Shown here: piece after piece, positions 1 through 6,055 of the stretch
How the letters are laid out: every line of letters starts with the position of its first letter
Position numbering within the stretch: the stretch's first letter is position 1
NCBI GenBank assembly: GCA_018656255.1
Contig: JABHYI010000016.1
Location: forward strand, 1-6,099
DNA: 6,099 nt
Source: Bacteroidota bacterium
Lineage (GTDB): Bacteria > Bacteroidota > Bacteroidia > Flavobacteriales > Flavobacteriaceae
Direction: 5' to 3'
The notes under the pieces: generated by a model
What the model saw: only the letters and a program-made list of their open reading frames with translations
Databases searched by the model: none
What the model was told of the DNA's origin: nothing
Made by a program: the position numbers and the translations under genes

Positions 1-353
1 CCTATGATGAAATTCATGATATTGGTTTAATTTATGCAAATTATTTATTAGAAAAATCTGGAATTAAAACTACCTACCTAGGCCCAAACATACCATTGGA
101 GAGTTTATCCAAACAATTTAATACCGGTGGAGATTTAATTTTCTTAACATTTTTTACGACAAAGCCAGACAATGACGGAATTAAATCTTACCTAAATTCT
201 TATCAAAAAATTGTTTGCAAAAAACAAAAATATCCTCTTTGGATATTGGGCCAAAAATACACTGAAGTACAAAAACACAACACGGCTTCTAATATTTTTT
301 GTTTTGATAGTGTAAAAAGTTTTGTAGACAAATTAAAAACCTTAAGCGACTAA
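1..353 (+). CDS. MerR-family transcriptional regulator, C-terminal cobalamin-binding-like domain (partial)
   Basis: The frame is open from base 3 with no start in view, so the gene enters from the left edge; only about 116 C-terminal residues are seen and the MerR DNA-binding domain is not. The visible part begins YDEIHDIGLIYANYLL and continues to TTYLGPNIPLESL. This is the alpha-helix and strand pattern of the B12-binding Rossmann domain in CarH/CarA/LitR-type regulators, with an E-x-H-x-x-G version of the cobalamin His motif (DEIHDIG). The later glycine-rich loop reads WILGQ rather than the usual GG, so cofactor binding is uncertain. In this family the regulator represses carotenoid genes, often with light relief through adenosylcobalamin. 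It sits 58 bp upstream of crtI in the same direction, which makes control of the downstream operon the obvious inference. An internal TTG at base 96 is not the real start, because domain sequence continues before it. Confidence 0.85.
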   Translation, partial: YDEIHDIGLIYANYLLEKSGIKTTYLGPNIPLESLSKQFNTGGDLIFLTFFTTKPDNDGIKSYLNSYQKIVCKKQKYPLWILGQKYTEVQKHNTASNIFCFDSVKSFVDKLKTLSD

Positions 354-373
354 CTTTTAGGAATTTTTAACTA

Positions 374-402
374 TTGTTTTGTTTAAATATACCCTACTTT
401 TG
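374..402 (+). promoter_or_regulatory. Bacteroidota-type promoter for the crtI-crtB-crtZ-cyclase operon
   Basis: TACTTTTG at 395-402 fits the TAnnTTTG -7 box of Bacteroidota sigma-A exactly. A TTG at 374-376 sits 18 bp upstream as the -33 element. Transcription would be expected to start a few bases after 402, leaving almost no leader before the ATG at 412. The 58-bp gap after the regulator gene holds no convincing terminator, so read-through from the regulator gene is also possible. Confidence 0.6.
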
Positions 403-407
403 TTTAA
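377..407 (+). repeat. Direct repeat TTTTGTTTAA, candidate regulator operator
   Basis: TTTTGTTTAA occurs at 377-386 and again at 398-407, a period of 21 bp, or two helical turns. One copy sits just after the -33 TTG and the other covers most of the -7 box. A 7-bp inverted repeat, TATTGTT (372-378) and AACAATA (406-412), brackets the same region and ends on the A of the crtI ATG. Multimeric MerR/CarH-type repressors bind repeated half-sites over the promoter, so this is a plausible operator. The region is very AT-rich, and part of the match is simply the promoter consensus. Confidence 0.35.
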
Positions 408-411
408 CAAT

Positions 412-1878
412 ATGGCAAACAAAAAAATAACAATTATTGGTTCTGGGTTCTCTTCTCTAGCAGCTGCAGCGTATCTGGCAAAAGACGGTTATAACGTTAC
501 TGTTTTTGAAAAAAACAAAACCATAGGAGGACGCGCAAGACAATTCACAAAACAAGGATTTACCTTTGATATGGGTCCTTCCTGGTACTGGATGCCAGAT
601 GTCTTTGAGCGGTTTTTCAGTGATTTTGGGAAAAAAGCCTCAGACTTTTATACTTTAGAAAAACTAAGCCCTGCATATAGTGTGTACTTTGGTGAAAATG
701 ATTTTATAACCATTGAAGACACCTTAGATAAAATTTGTGCAACCTTTGAAAAAGAAGAACCAGGGAGTGCAAAAAAACTTCAGGAATTTATTGCATCTGC
801 ACAGCAAAACTACAACATCGCAATTAAAGATTTGGTCTATAGGCCTGGGGTTTCACCTCTTGAGCTCATTACCCCTGCTACGGCAAAAAGAGTAGGTCAA
901 TTTTTCAGTAATATTAGTAGAGATGTTCGTAAAGAATTTAAAAACCCAAGGCTTGTATCTATCCTAGAATTTCCTGTATTGTTTTTGGGTGCAAAGCCTT
1001 CGAAAACTCCATCTTTCTACAGTTTTATGAACTATGCAGATTTCGGTCTAGGAACCTTCCAACCAAAGGGTGGTATGTACAGTGTTATACTAGGAATGAA
1101 AACACTAGCCGAGTCTATGGGGGTAACCATAAAAACAGATCAAAATGTAGAGGAGATTGTGGTGGAGAATAGCAAGGTAAAAGGCATTGTATCTAATGGC
1201 ACATTCCATGCCACAGATACACTTCTAAGCGGTGCAGATTATCACCACACAGAAACGCTATTGCCAAAAAAATACAGACAATACTCTGAAGCCTATTGGG
1301 AAAAAAGAACCTTTGCTCCCTCCTCTTTATTGTTTTACATAGGCTTTGATAAAAAAATTAAAAACGTAGCGCATCATACCTTATTTTTTGATGTAGACTT
1401 TGAACAGCATGCTAAAGAAATTTACGATACACCTGTGTGGCCATCCAGCCCACTTTTTTACGCAAATTTCACTTCAAAAACACAGCCAGAGCTTGCCCCT
1501 GATGGTAAAGAAACTGGGTTTTTCTTAGTGCCTATAGCACCTGGATTAGAGGATACAGAAAAGTTAAGAGAAACCTACTACAATAAAATTATGACACGTT
1601 TTGAAACCCTGACAGGACAGGAAATAAAAAAACATGTTATATTTAAAGAGTCTTTTTGTGTAAATGATTTTGTCTCTGAGTATAATTCTTACAAAGGGAA
1701 TGCTTATGGCTTGGCAAATACATTGCTGCAAACTGCATTTTTAAGACCAAAATTAAAAAGTAAAAAAGTAGAAAATTTATTTTTTACTGGACAATTAAGC
1801 GTTCCCGGACCGGGAGTTCCTCCAGCACTAATTTCTGGAAAACTAGTAGCAGGTCTTATCGCAAAAAAGAACAACTAA
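412..1878 (+). CDS. crtI: Phytoene desaturase (lycopene-forming)
   Basis: FAD-dependent CrtI converts 15-cis-phytoene to all-trans-lycopene by stepwise desaturation at the membrane surface. The 488-residue product is of normal family length. The N-terminal dinucleotide-binding fold is clear: IIGSGFSSLAAA (G10, G12), an acidic residue ending the second strand (E33 in VFEKN), then GGRA at 39-42 and DMGPSWYWMPD. The C-terminal bacterial-type desaturase signature runs from N455 to G476 (NLFFTGQ ... GPGVPPALISG). The ATG at 412 is preferred over an in-frame TTG at 379, because homology starts right after it and the TTG lies upstream of the -7 box. It is the first gene of the operon; its TAA overlaps the crtB ATG by one base. 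The number of desaturation steps cannot be read from sequence, but the cyclase downstream supports lycopene as product. Confidence 0.95.
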   Translation: MANKKITIIGSGFSSLAAAAYLAKDGYNVTVFEKNKTIGGRARQFTKQGFTFDMGPSWYWMPDVFERFFSDFGKKASDFYTLEKLSPAYSVYFGENDFITIEDTLDKICATFEKEEPGSAKKLQEFIASAQQNYNIAIKDLVYRPGVSPLELITPATAKRVGQFFSNISRDVRKEFKNPRLVSILEFPVLFLGAKPSKTPSFYSFMNYADFGLGTFQPKGGMYSVILGMKTLAESMGVTIKTDQNVEEIVVENSKVKGIVSNGTFHATDTLLSGADYHHTETLLPKKYRQYSEAYWEKRTFAPSSLLFYIGFDKKIKNVAHHTLFFDVDFEQHAKEIYDTPVWPSSPLFYANFTSKTQPELAPDGKETGFFLVPIAPGLEDTEKLRETYYNKIMTRFETLTGQEIKKHVIFKESFCVNDFVSEYNSYKGNAYGLANTLLQTAFLRPKLKSKKVENLFFTGQLSVPGPGVPPALISGKLVAGLIAKKNN

Positions 1879-2720
1879 TGAAAGAACTTTTTGACATAGT
1901 ATCAAGACAATGCAGTGAAACTGTAACTAATGCCTATAGTACTTCTTTTTCTTCGGCTACCAAAATGCTATCCCCCACCATACGCCAAGACATATACAAC
2001 ATATATGGGTTTGTAAGATTTGCTGATGAAATTGTAGACACCTTTCATGAGTATGATAAGAGTGTGCTATTTAATCGTTTTGAAAAAGACCTTGAATTTG
2101 CACTTGAAGAAAAAATCAGTCTAAACCCAATTTTGAATTCTTTCCAAGAAACAGTTCATAAATACAATATTGAAAGAGGCCTCATAGCATCTTTTATGAA
2201 GAGCATGCGTCTTGATTTGTCAAAAAAAGATTACCTAACAGAGCAGGAATATAAAGAATACATATACGGATCAGCAGATGTGGTTGGGCTTATGTGTCTT
2301 CATGTTTTTTTAAAAGGGGATACAGAAAAATACAGTCAACTTAAAGACTCTGCAATGGCCTTAGGATCTGCTTTTCAAAAAGTTAATTTTTTACGTGATC
2401 TCAAGGCAGATTTTGAAGGACTAAGTAGGACTTACTTCCCAAATACAAACCTAGAGGCACTTGATGAAGCCTCAAAACAACAAATTATAGAAGATATTGA
2501 AGGAGATTTTCAAAGAGGCTACCAAGGTATATTAAAACTACCCGCAGACGCTAAATTTGGCGTATTTATGGCCTATCGCTATTACAGAAGGTTGCTTAAA
2601 AAACTACATAAGACACCAGCCTTAGAAATTAAAAATACTAGGATACGAGTTCCTGGTTATGAAAAATTTGGGCTTCTTACTAGAAGCTATGTAAAGTATC
2701 AACTAAAACTTGTAAGGTAA
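1878..2720 (+). CDS. crtB: Phytoene synthase
   Basis: CrtB condenses two geranylgeranyl diphosphates to phytoene, the committed step of C40 carotenoid synthesis. The 280-residue product belongs to the squalene/phytoene synthase family. Both Mg-binding aspartate-rich motifs are present: DEIVD at 50-54 inside FVRFADEIVDTF, and D174-L-K-A-D178 inside KVNFLRDLKADF, the equivalent of the usual NxLRDxxxD. GSADVVGLMCL (131-141) matches the helix that lines the active site, and SRTYFP (183-188) matches the usual GRxYxP after the second motif. The start ATG overlaps the crtI stop as TAATG, so translation is probably coupled. A squalene synthase role is unlikely given the neighbours. No GGPP synthase gene is in the window, so its substrate comes from a locus elsewhere. 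Confidence 0.95.
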   Translation: MKELFDIVSRQCSETVTNAYSTSFSSATKMLSPTIRQDIYNIYGFVRFADEIVDTFHEYDKSVLFNRFEKDLEFALEEKISLNPILNSFQETVHKYNIERGLIASFMKSMRLDLSKKDYLTEQEYKEYIYGSADVVGLMCLHVFLKGDTEKYSQLKDSAMALGSAFQKVNFLRDLKADFEGLSRTYFPNTNLEALDEASKQQIIEDIEGDFQRGYQGILKLPADAKFGVFMAYRYYRRLLKKLHKTPALEIKNTRIRVPGYEKFGLLTRSYVKYQLKLVR

Positions 2721-2753
2721 TTTTATTGTTACCAATTATTTAAATTAAAAAAA

Positions 2754-3203
2754 ATGACAACACTGCTTTGGATTTTAACCTTTATCGGAACTTTTTCTGC
2801 CATGGAATTCATGGCGTGGGCAACACATAAATATGTTATGCATGGTTTTTTGTGGAGTGTGCATAAAGACCATCATCATAAAGACCACAAAAGCTGGTGG
2901 GAGCGCAATGACTTGTTTTTTATATTCTATGCAGCAGTGAGTATTGCATGTTTTATAGCTTGGCAATATTATGGATTCTGGGCTGGACTGCCCATAGGCT
3001 TTGGAATATTTGCCTACGGTGTTGCTTATTTTATGGTACATGACATCTTTATACACCAACGTTTCAAAATGTTCAGAAAAGCAAATAATTGGTATGCAAA
3101 AGGAATAAGAAGAGCACATAAAATACATCACAAGCACCTGGGTAAAGGTGATGGAGAATGTTATGGAATGTTGTTCCCTCCACTGAAATATTTTAAAAAA
3201 TAG
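2754..3203 (+). CDS. crtZ: Beta-carotene 3-hydroxylase (fatty acid hydroxylase superfamily)
   Basis: CrtZ adds hydroxyl groups at C3 and C3' of beta-carotene, giving zeaxanthin by way of cryptoxanthin. It is a non-haem di-iron membrane enzyme. All four histidine motifs are intact in the 149-residue product: H25-x4-H30, H37-x2-H40-H41, H96-x4-H101 and H122-x2-H125-H126. Hydrophobic segments lie at about 2-22, 54-72 and 77-95. Length fits the short bacterial CrtZ type. It follows crtB by 33 bp, and an A-rich stretch (AAATTAAAAAAA) directly precedes the ATG instead of a Shine-Dalgarno, as is usual in Bacteroidota. The gene lies before the cyclase even though its enzyme acts after it. A generic sterol desaturase label would be the database alternative, but motifs and context favour CrtZ. 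Confidence 0.93.
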   Translation: MTTLLWILTFIGTFSAMEFMAWATHKYVMHGFLWSVHKDHHHKDHKSWWERNDLFFIFYAAVSIACFIAWQYYGFWAGLPIGFGIFAYGVAYFMVHDIFIHQRFKMFRKANNWYAKGIRRAHKIHHKHLGKGDGECYGMLFPPLKYFKK

Positions 3204-3206
3204 GGC

Positions 3207-3905
3207 ATGAAAAATCTATACCTGTATTTAAATATAGGATCCTTTATTATCCCTTTTATATTTAGTTTTTATCCTAAATTTCAGTTTTACAAAAAATGGA
3301 AATCGCTATTTATTGGCATCTTTATCATGATGGCTTTTTTCATTTCTTGGGATGTAATTTTTACCAACAATGGTATATGGGGATTTAATGACCAATACAT
3401 CAATGGATTTAAAGTAGCAAACCTACCTATAGAAGAATGGCTATTTTTTATATGCATACCCTATGCCTGTTTGTTTACCCATTATTCATTAAACTATTTC
3501 TTTCCGAATTTTACGCTTTCTCAAAGAGCAACCTCTGTATTTTATGTAGCACTACTGTGCATATTGATTATAACACTTTGGTATAACTATGATAGGTGGT
3601 ACACCCTTGTATGCTTTGGATATGCAATTATTTTACTAGGGCTTGTGTATAATAAAAACCCGAAGATTCTTGGAAGGTTCTTACCAAGTTTCTTTGTTAC
3701 ACTTATTCCCTTTTTTATTGTTAATGGCGTGCTTACCGGTAGCTTTATTGAAAATGAAGTTGTATGGTATAACAATGCAGAAAACCTAAGCATCAGGATG
3801 TTTACCATACCTATCGAGGACACAATATATGCCCTGGGTATGTTGCTTACAGTATTTGTATTGCTGGAACATTTTGAGGCCAAAAAACTAGATAAAAAAC
3901 ACTAA
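3207..3905 (+). CDS. crtYcd: Lycopene beta-cyclase, fused CrtYc-CrtYd type
   Basis: This integral membrane enzyme closes both ends of lycopene to form beta-carotene. It belongs to the small heterodimer-derived cyclase family (actinobacterial CrtYc/CrtYd, fused in archaea and Bacteroidota), not the FAD-dependent CrtY/CrtL family. The 232-residue product shows about seven hydrophobic segments (roughly 5-21, 33-52, 78-97, 109-126, 133-148, 160-177, 205-221). The family signature appears twice: PIEEW at 74-78 and PIEDT at 202-206. Each is preceded by a related N-G-containing loop (TNNGIWGF at 52-59; VNGVLTGSF at 172-180), so the two halves are an ancient duplication. It starts 3 bp after the crtZ TAG and is the last gene of the operon. 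Its TAA lies three bases from the stop of the convergent gene. Confidence 0.9.
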   Translation: MKNLYLYLNIGSFIIPFIFSFYPKFQFYKKWKSLFIGIFIMMAFFISWDVIFTNNGIWGFNDQYINGFKVANLPIEEWLFFICIPYACLFTHYSLNYFFPNFTLSQRATSVFYVALLCILIITLWYNYDRWYTLVCFGYAIILLGLVYNKNPKILGRFLPSFFVTLIPFFIVNGVLTGSFIENEVVWYNNAENLSIRMFTIPIEDTIYALGMLLTVFVLLEHFEAKKLDKKH

Positions 3906-3920
3906 GTCTTATTGGTTTTT
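3895..3920. terminator. Candidate bidirectional terminator between convergent genes
   Basis: AAAAAC at 3895-3900 can pair with GTTTTT at 3915-3920. TAA (3903-3905) can pair with TTA (3909-3911) around a three-base loop, with an internal mismatch region between the two helices. The A-tract on one side and T-tract on the other would give a U-run on either strand. The element covers both stop codons. The helix is weak and GC-poor, so this rests mainly on position and symmetry. Confidence 0.35.
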
Positions 3921-4991
3921 GTAGTACACTGCCTTGAATGGTTTTCTTAGTTCAAAGGGAGTCGGTGAAACTTTCTTTAATGTGGAACACATCAGTAAAT
4001 GCGTAATTTTTGAGGTATGCTTTGCATATAACTTCATGGGTATAGCCACTGCTCCAAGAGAGCTTTTAATAAGCTCACTGGTTCTTCCGTAGTTGAGCAC
4101 CTCAAGGGAATTGTCTATTGCCAAACTAACATAATCATACAACAACCTCTGGTATATAGCGTATTTGATATTTTGATCATAATCGATTCCTACAAAATTA
4201 GCCTCTAGTGCAGTTTGGTTAATAAAAGAAGTACTAAAGCCAACAAGCTTATCTTCAAGTAGTACTGCTCTAAAGATAAATTGGCTCCCTAAATGGCGTT
4301 TTAGCAAAGCAAAACCAACAGCATTCATGACCCCAAATTGATACTCAGATTTTCCTAAGACTTGCAGAAATAGGTTATCTATTTTTTGTTGACGGGCTAA
4401 AATTTCGGTTTCAGTAAAGGATGTTATACAGAGCGTTGCTGCTTTTGTAAATACACTTTTAGCCTTGGTCCTGAACTTTGCCTTACAAGTGTCAAAATAA
4501 GCCTCTATAGAGTTCCAAGAAGGTGCAATTGGTAAAGACATATACATGTCAATCTCAAAATCCTGATATCCTTTTTGTAGTAAGTAGCTACTACTTGAGA
4601 TAGTTTGGGGAACATACTCTTTAAAAAGTTGCACAGAAATCTTTTTTGATATACCCTTGCGCAATGCCTTATGGGCCTTACTCATCGCCTTTTCAGCAAG
4701 GCTAAAAGCAGTCTTGTTATTTATGGTGTTAGATTTTATAAAACCGTGTTCTCCGGCCATAAATACACTGCCGCAAACCAGCATGTTGAGCATAAAAAAC
4801 CCATCGCTTTTCTGGGAGCAATGACGTACTATTTTTGGAGGCTGAGAATCACCCTTAAACACAAAAGGAACCAGTTGAAAGGAAGCTATTAATAAGGGCT
4901 TTGATGTTAGGGTATCCAAAACAATAACATAGCAAAAGTCTAACTCCTTAGAAAAGCCTTGCTCTATGGCAGTTAAATATGCTATAGACAA
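3909..4991 (-). CDS. GNAT/FemAB-like acyltransferase-fold protein of unknown substrate; start uncertain
   Basis: I recognise the general type but not a characterised function. These proteins of about 370-400 residues, annotated in flavobacteria as GNAT or peptidoglycan-biosynthesis-like, have a C-terminal acyl-CoA N-acyltransferase fold. Using TTG at 4991 gives 360 residues. WNSIEAYFDTCKAKFRTKAK (159-178) resembles the linker helix of FemAB/GNAT-like families. NYGRTSELIKSSLGA (300-314) resembles the conserved GRT-x-E-I-K-S-x-GA segment near the end of the fold, preceded by the core strands LLEDKLVGFSTSF. There is no signal peptide or clear membrane helix from this start. The frame remains open upstream to 5141, and the added residues look homologous, so the true protein is probably near 396-398 residues. 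The gene converges on the carotenoid operon; a link to pigments is only positional. Substrate class cannot be told from sequence. Confidence 0.7.
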   Translation of the reverse strand: MSIAYLTAIEQGFSKELDFCYVIVLDTLTSKPLLIASFQLVPFVFKGDSQPPKIVRHCSQKSDGFFMLNMLVCGSVFMAGEHGFIKSNTINNKTAFSLAEKAMSKAHKALRKGISKKISVQLFKEYVPQTISSSSYLLQKGYQDFEIDMYMSLPIAPSWNSIEAYFDTCKAKFRTKAKSVFTKAATLCITSFTETEILARQQKIDNLFLQVLGKSEYQFGVMNAVGFALLKRHLGSQFIFRAVLLEDKLVGFSTSFINQTALEANFVGIDYDQNIKYAIYQRLLYDYVSLAIDNSLEVLNYGRTSELIKSSLGAVAIPMKLYAKHTSKITHLLMCSTLKKVSPTPFELRKPFKAVYYKNQ

Positions 4992-5141
4992 AAAACAATC
5001 TTGGCCATGCTGTAGCTGGTTCCAGAGCTTTTTATTTACAGAATCAATAGAGGTTTCAAGAAGATATGTGTGAGCTGCGATTGTGAATGTATTTAACGTA
5101 AAAATAAAAAAAAAGACTCGGTATAACGCTATGGTGCTGTT
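4992..5141 (-). other. In-frame upstream extension of the acyltransferase-like gene without a standard start
   Basis: Reading the same frame upstream of the TTG at 4991 gives 50 open codons back to a TAA at 5144-5142, with no ATG, GTG or TTG. The last part reads LLETSIDSVNKKLWNQLQ, then HGQDCF and SIAYLTAIEQ. This is the expected N-terminal pattern of the family (a helix with W-N, then a segment like LS-x-x-YL-x-x-LE). Possible non-standard starts are ATT at 5105 and ACG at 5099, the latter one base from ATG. A run of nine A (5106-5114) lies just before these; an ATG at 5154 is in another frame and would join only through a frameshift in that run. Confidence 0.55.
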
Positions 5142-5192
5142 TTATTAAAAACATAAAAACAACAAATACAACAAACTTTGAAAAGATACGTA

Positions 5193-5224
5193 ACACCTAT
5201 TCCAATTAAGGTGTGTTGCTTTTT
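5193..5224. terminator. Weak hairpin with T-run, possible terminator
   Basis: ACACCT (5193-5198) and AGGTGT (5209-5214) form a 6-bp stem with a 10-base loop. A five-T run (5220-5224) follows on the plus strand. On the minus strand, where the 163-aa gene ends at 5272, the stem is followed only by a mixed T-rich stretch. It could end that leftward operon, but the fit is poor on the strand where it is needed. Confidence 0.25.
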
Positions 5225-5271
5225 GATCTAAATCTCGTTTTTTTAATTGCTATTGTATTGCCCAGACCTAA

Positions 5272-5763
5272 TTACTTGATATTCCTGGCACTTATTTTTT
5301 CTAGAATGGCAGTTAGTTCCTCTGGTTTTTGAGTCCCGATTAGAAATTTATTACCATCAGTAAGCGCTATGGCTAATCCTTTATTTCCCTTCATATTGTA
5401 AACAGTTCCGTATTTTGTCCAAAGCCGTATTCCCCAACCTCCAACAAAACCGTAATTCACAATTTCAGCATTTTTTATTTCTTTCCAGTTTACTCGTTTT
5501 TTAACCAATGGAAAAAAGTGCATACGGATTTCATTTTGGTCAATTTCGGTTTTCAGTTGCATGAACCAAAACATAGCAATTAAACTAAAAACAAACAGAG
5601 CGAAAATGATAATACCGAGGTCAGACATTGGTTTGTCTCCAAATTTTTCCCCTATAATTAATTGCTTATAAATTCCTAAAATCGGTAAAATTCCAATTCC
5701 GATTAAAATCAGCCAAAGCCACCATTGAGAGAATTTTTGTGTTTCTTTAAATACGATGTTCAT
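5272..5763 (-). CDS. Small membrane protein with C-terminal PH-like soluble domain, unknown function
   Basis: I do not recognise a named function. The 163-residue product has a short N-terminal segment (MNIVFKETQKFSQWW), two hydrophobic helices at about 14-35 and 47-68, and a soluble domain from about 72 to 157. That domain alternates strands (TEIDQNEIRMHFFPL, KKRVNWKEIKNAEIV) and ends in a helix (PEELTAILEKI). This resembles bacterial PH-like domains fused to a membrane hairpin. Conserved-looking glycine-rich stretches are GFVGGWGIRLW (105-115), NMKGNKGLAI (123-132) and DGNKFLIGTQKPEEL (136-150). The ATG at 5763 fits well, because the hydrophobic pair begins soon after it. The gene lies 35 bp downstream of the 63-aa gene on the same strand and is probably cotranscribed with it. 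The domain assignment is by pattern only. Confidence 0.7.
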   Translation of the reverse strand: MNIVFKETQKFSQWWLWLILIGIGILPILGIYKQLIIGEKFGDKPMSDLGIIIFALFVFSLIAMFWFMQLKTEIDQNEIRMHFFPLVKKRVNWKEIKNAEIVNYGFVGGWGIRLWTKYGTVYNMKGNKGLAIALTDGNKFLIGTQKPEELTAILEKISARNIK

Positions 5764-5798
5764 TTTATCAATATATGTATGCTAAGACAAGGCAGGTA

Positions 5799-5990
5799 TT
5801 AATTGTCTTGGTTTGATTTGTTTATATACTTAGTGACAGCAACCCCTAGTAGCATTCCAGATATAATACCCAAAAAGGAATACTTTTTAATAAAAATCTG
5901 GACAGACTCCTGGGTTGTAATTTCAGATATTGTTAGTAAGATAACCGAGGCAATAATAATTCCAAGGGCGGGTAGTAATTTATTATTCAT
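5799..5990 (-). CDS. Small two-helix membrane protein, unknown function
   Basis: No family is recognised. The 63-residue product has two hydrophobic helices, about residues 5-22 and 38-56. They are separated by a polar loop (SEITTQESVQIFIKKY), and the tail is short and charged (NKSNQDN). The second helix has small-residue spacing (GIISGMLLGVAV) typical of helix packing. It starts at an ATG and lies 35 bp before the 163-aa membrane protein gene on the same strand, so the two probably form an operon. The opposite strand has an equally long open frame (5803-5994), so which strand is coding must be judged. The minus strand is preferred because of its clean helix pattern, ATG start, upstream -7 box and spacing to its neighbour. 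Confidence 0.6.
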   Translation of the reverse strand: MNNKLLPALGIIIASVILLTISEITTQESVQIFIKKYSFLGIISGMLLGVAVTKYINKSNQDN

Positions 5991-6047
5991 ATAAAAGTGT
6001 TGTATTTAGAGTAATTAGCAAACTTTTAGAAAATCGTACATAGGAAG

Positions 6048-6055
6048 CAAAAATA
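6048..6055 (-). promoter_or_regulatory. Candidate -7 box for the leftward small membrane-protein operon
   Basis: On the minus strand TATTTTTG matches TAnnTTTG exactly, 57 bp before the ATG at 5990. No clear TTG lies at the -33 distance (only AT-rich sequence), and the whole region is AT-rich, so a chance match is possible. Confidence 0.35.

Noticed and set aside
379..411. TTG at 379 as an 11-residue-longer start for crtI
   Set aside because: It precedes the -7 box at 395-402, and the FAD-binding homology begins just after the ATG at 412.
2775..3137. 120-aa open frame on the minus strand
   Set aside because: It lies wholly antisense to crtZ, whose four histidine motifs prove the plus frame; the minus product is rich in Cys, His and Met with no recognisable pattern.
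3587..3883. 98-aa open frame on the minus strand
   Set aside because: Antisense to the lycopene cyclase C-terminal half; no family pattern.
4671..4892. 73-aa open frame on the plus strand
   Set aside because: Antisense to the acyltransferase-like gene, with no promoter or recognisable domain.
5803..5994. 63-aa open frame on the plus strand
   Set aside because: Mirror of the minus-strand 63-aa gene. The minus frame has two cleaner helices, an upstream -7 box and operon spacing.
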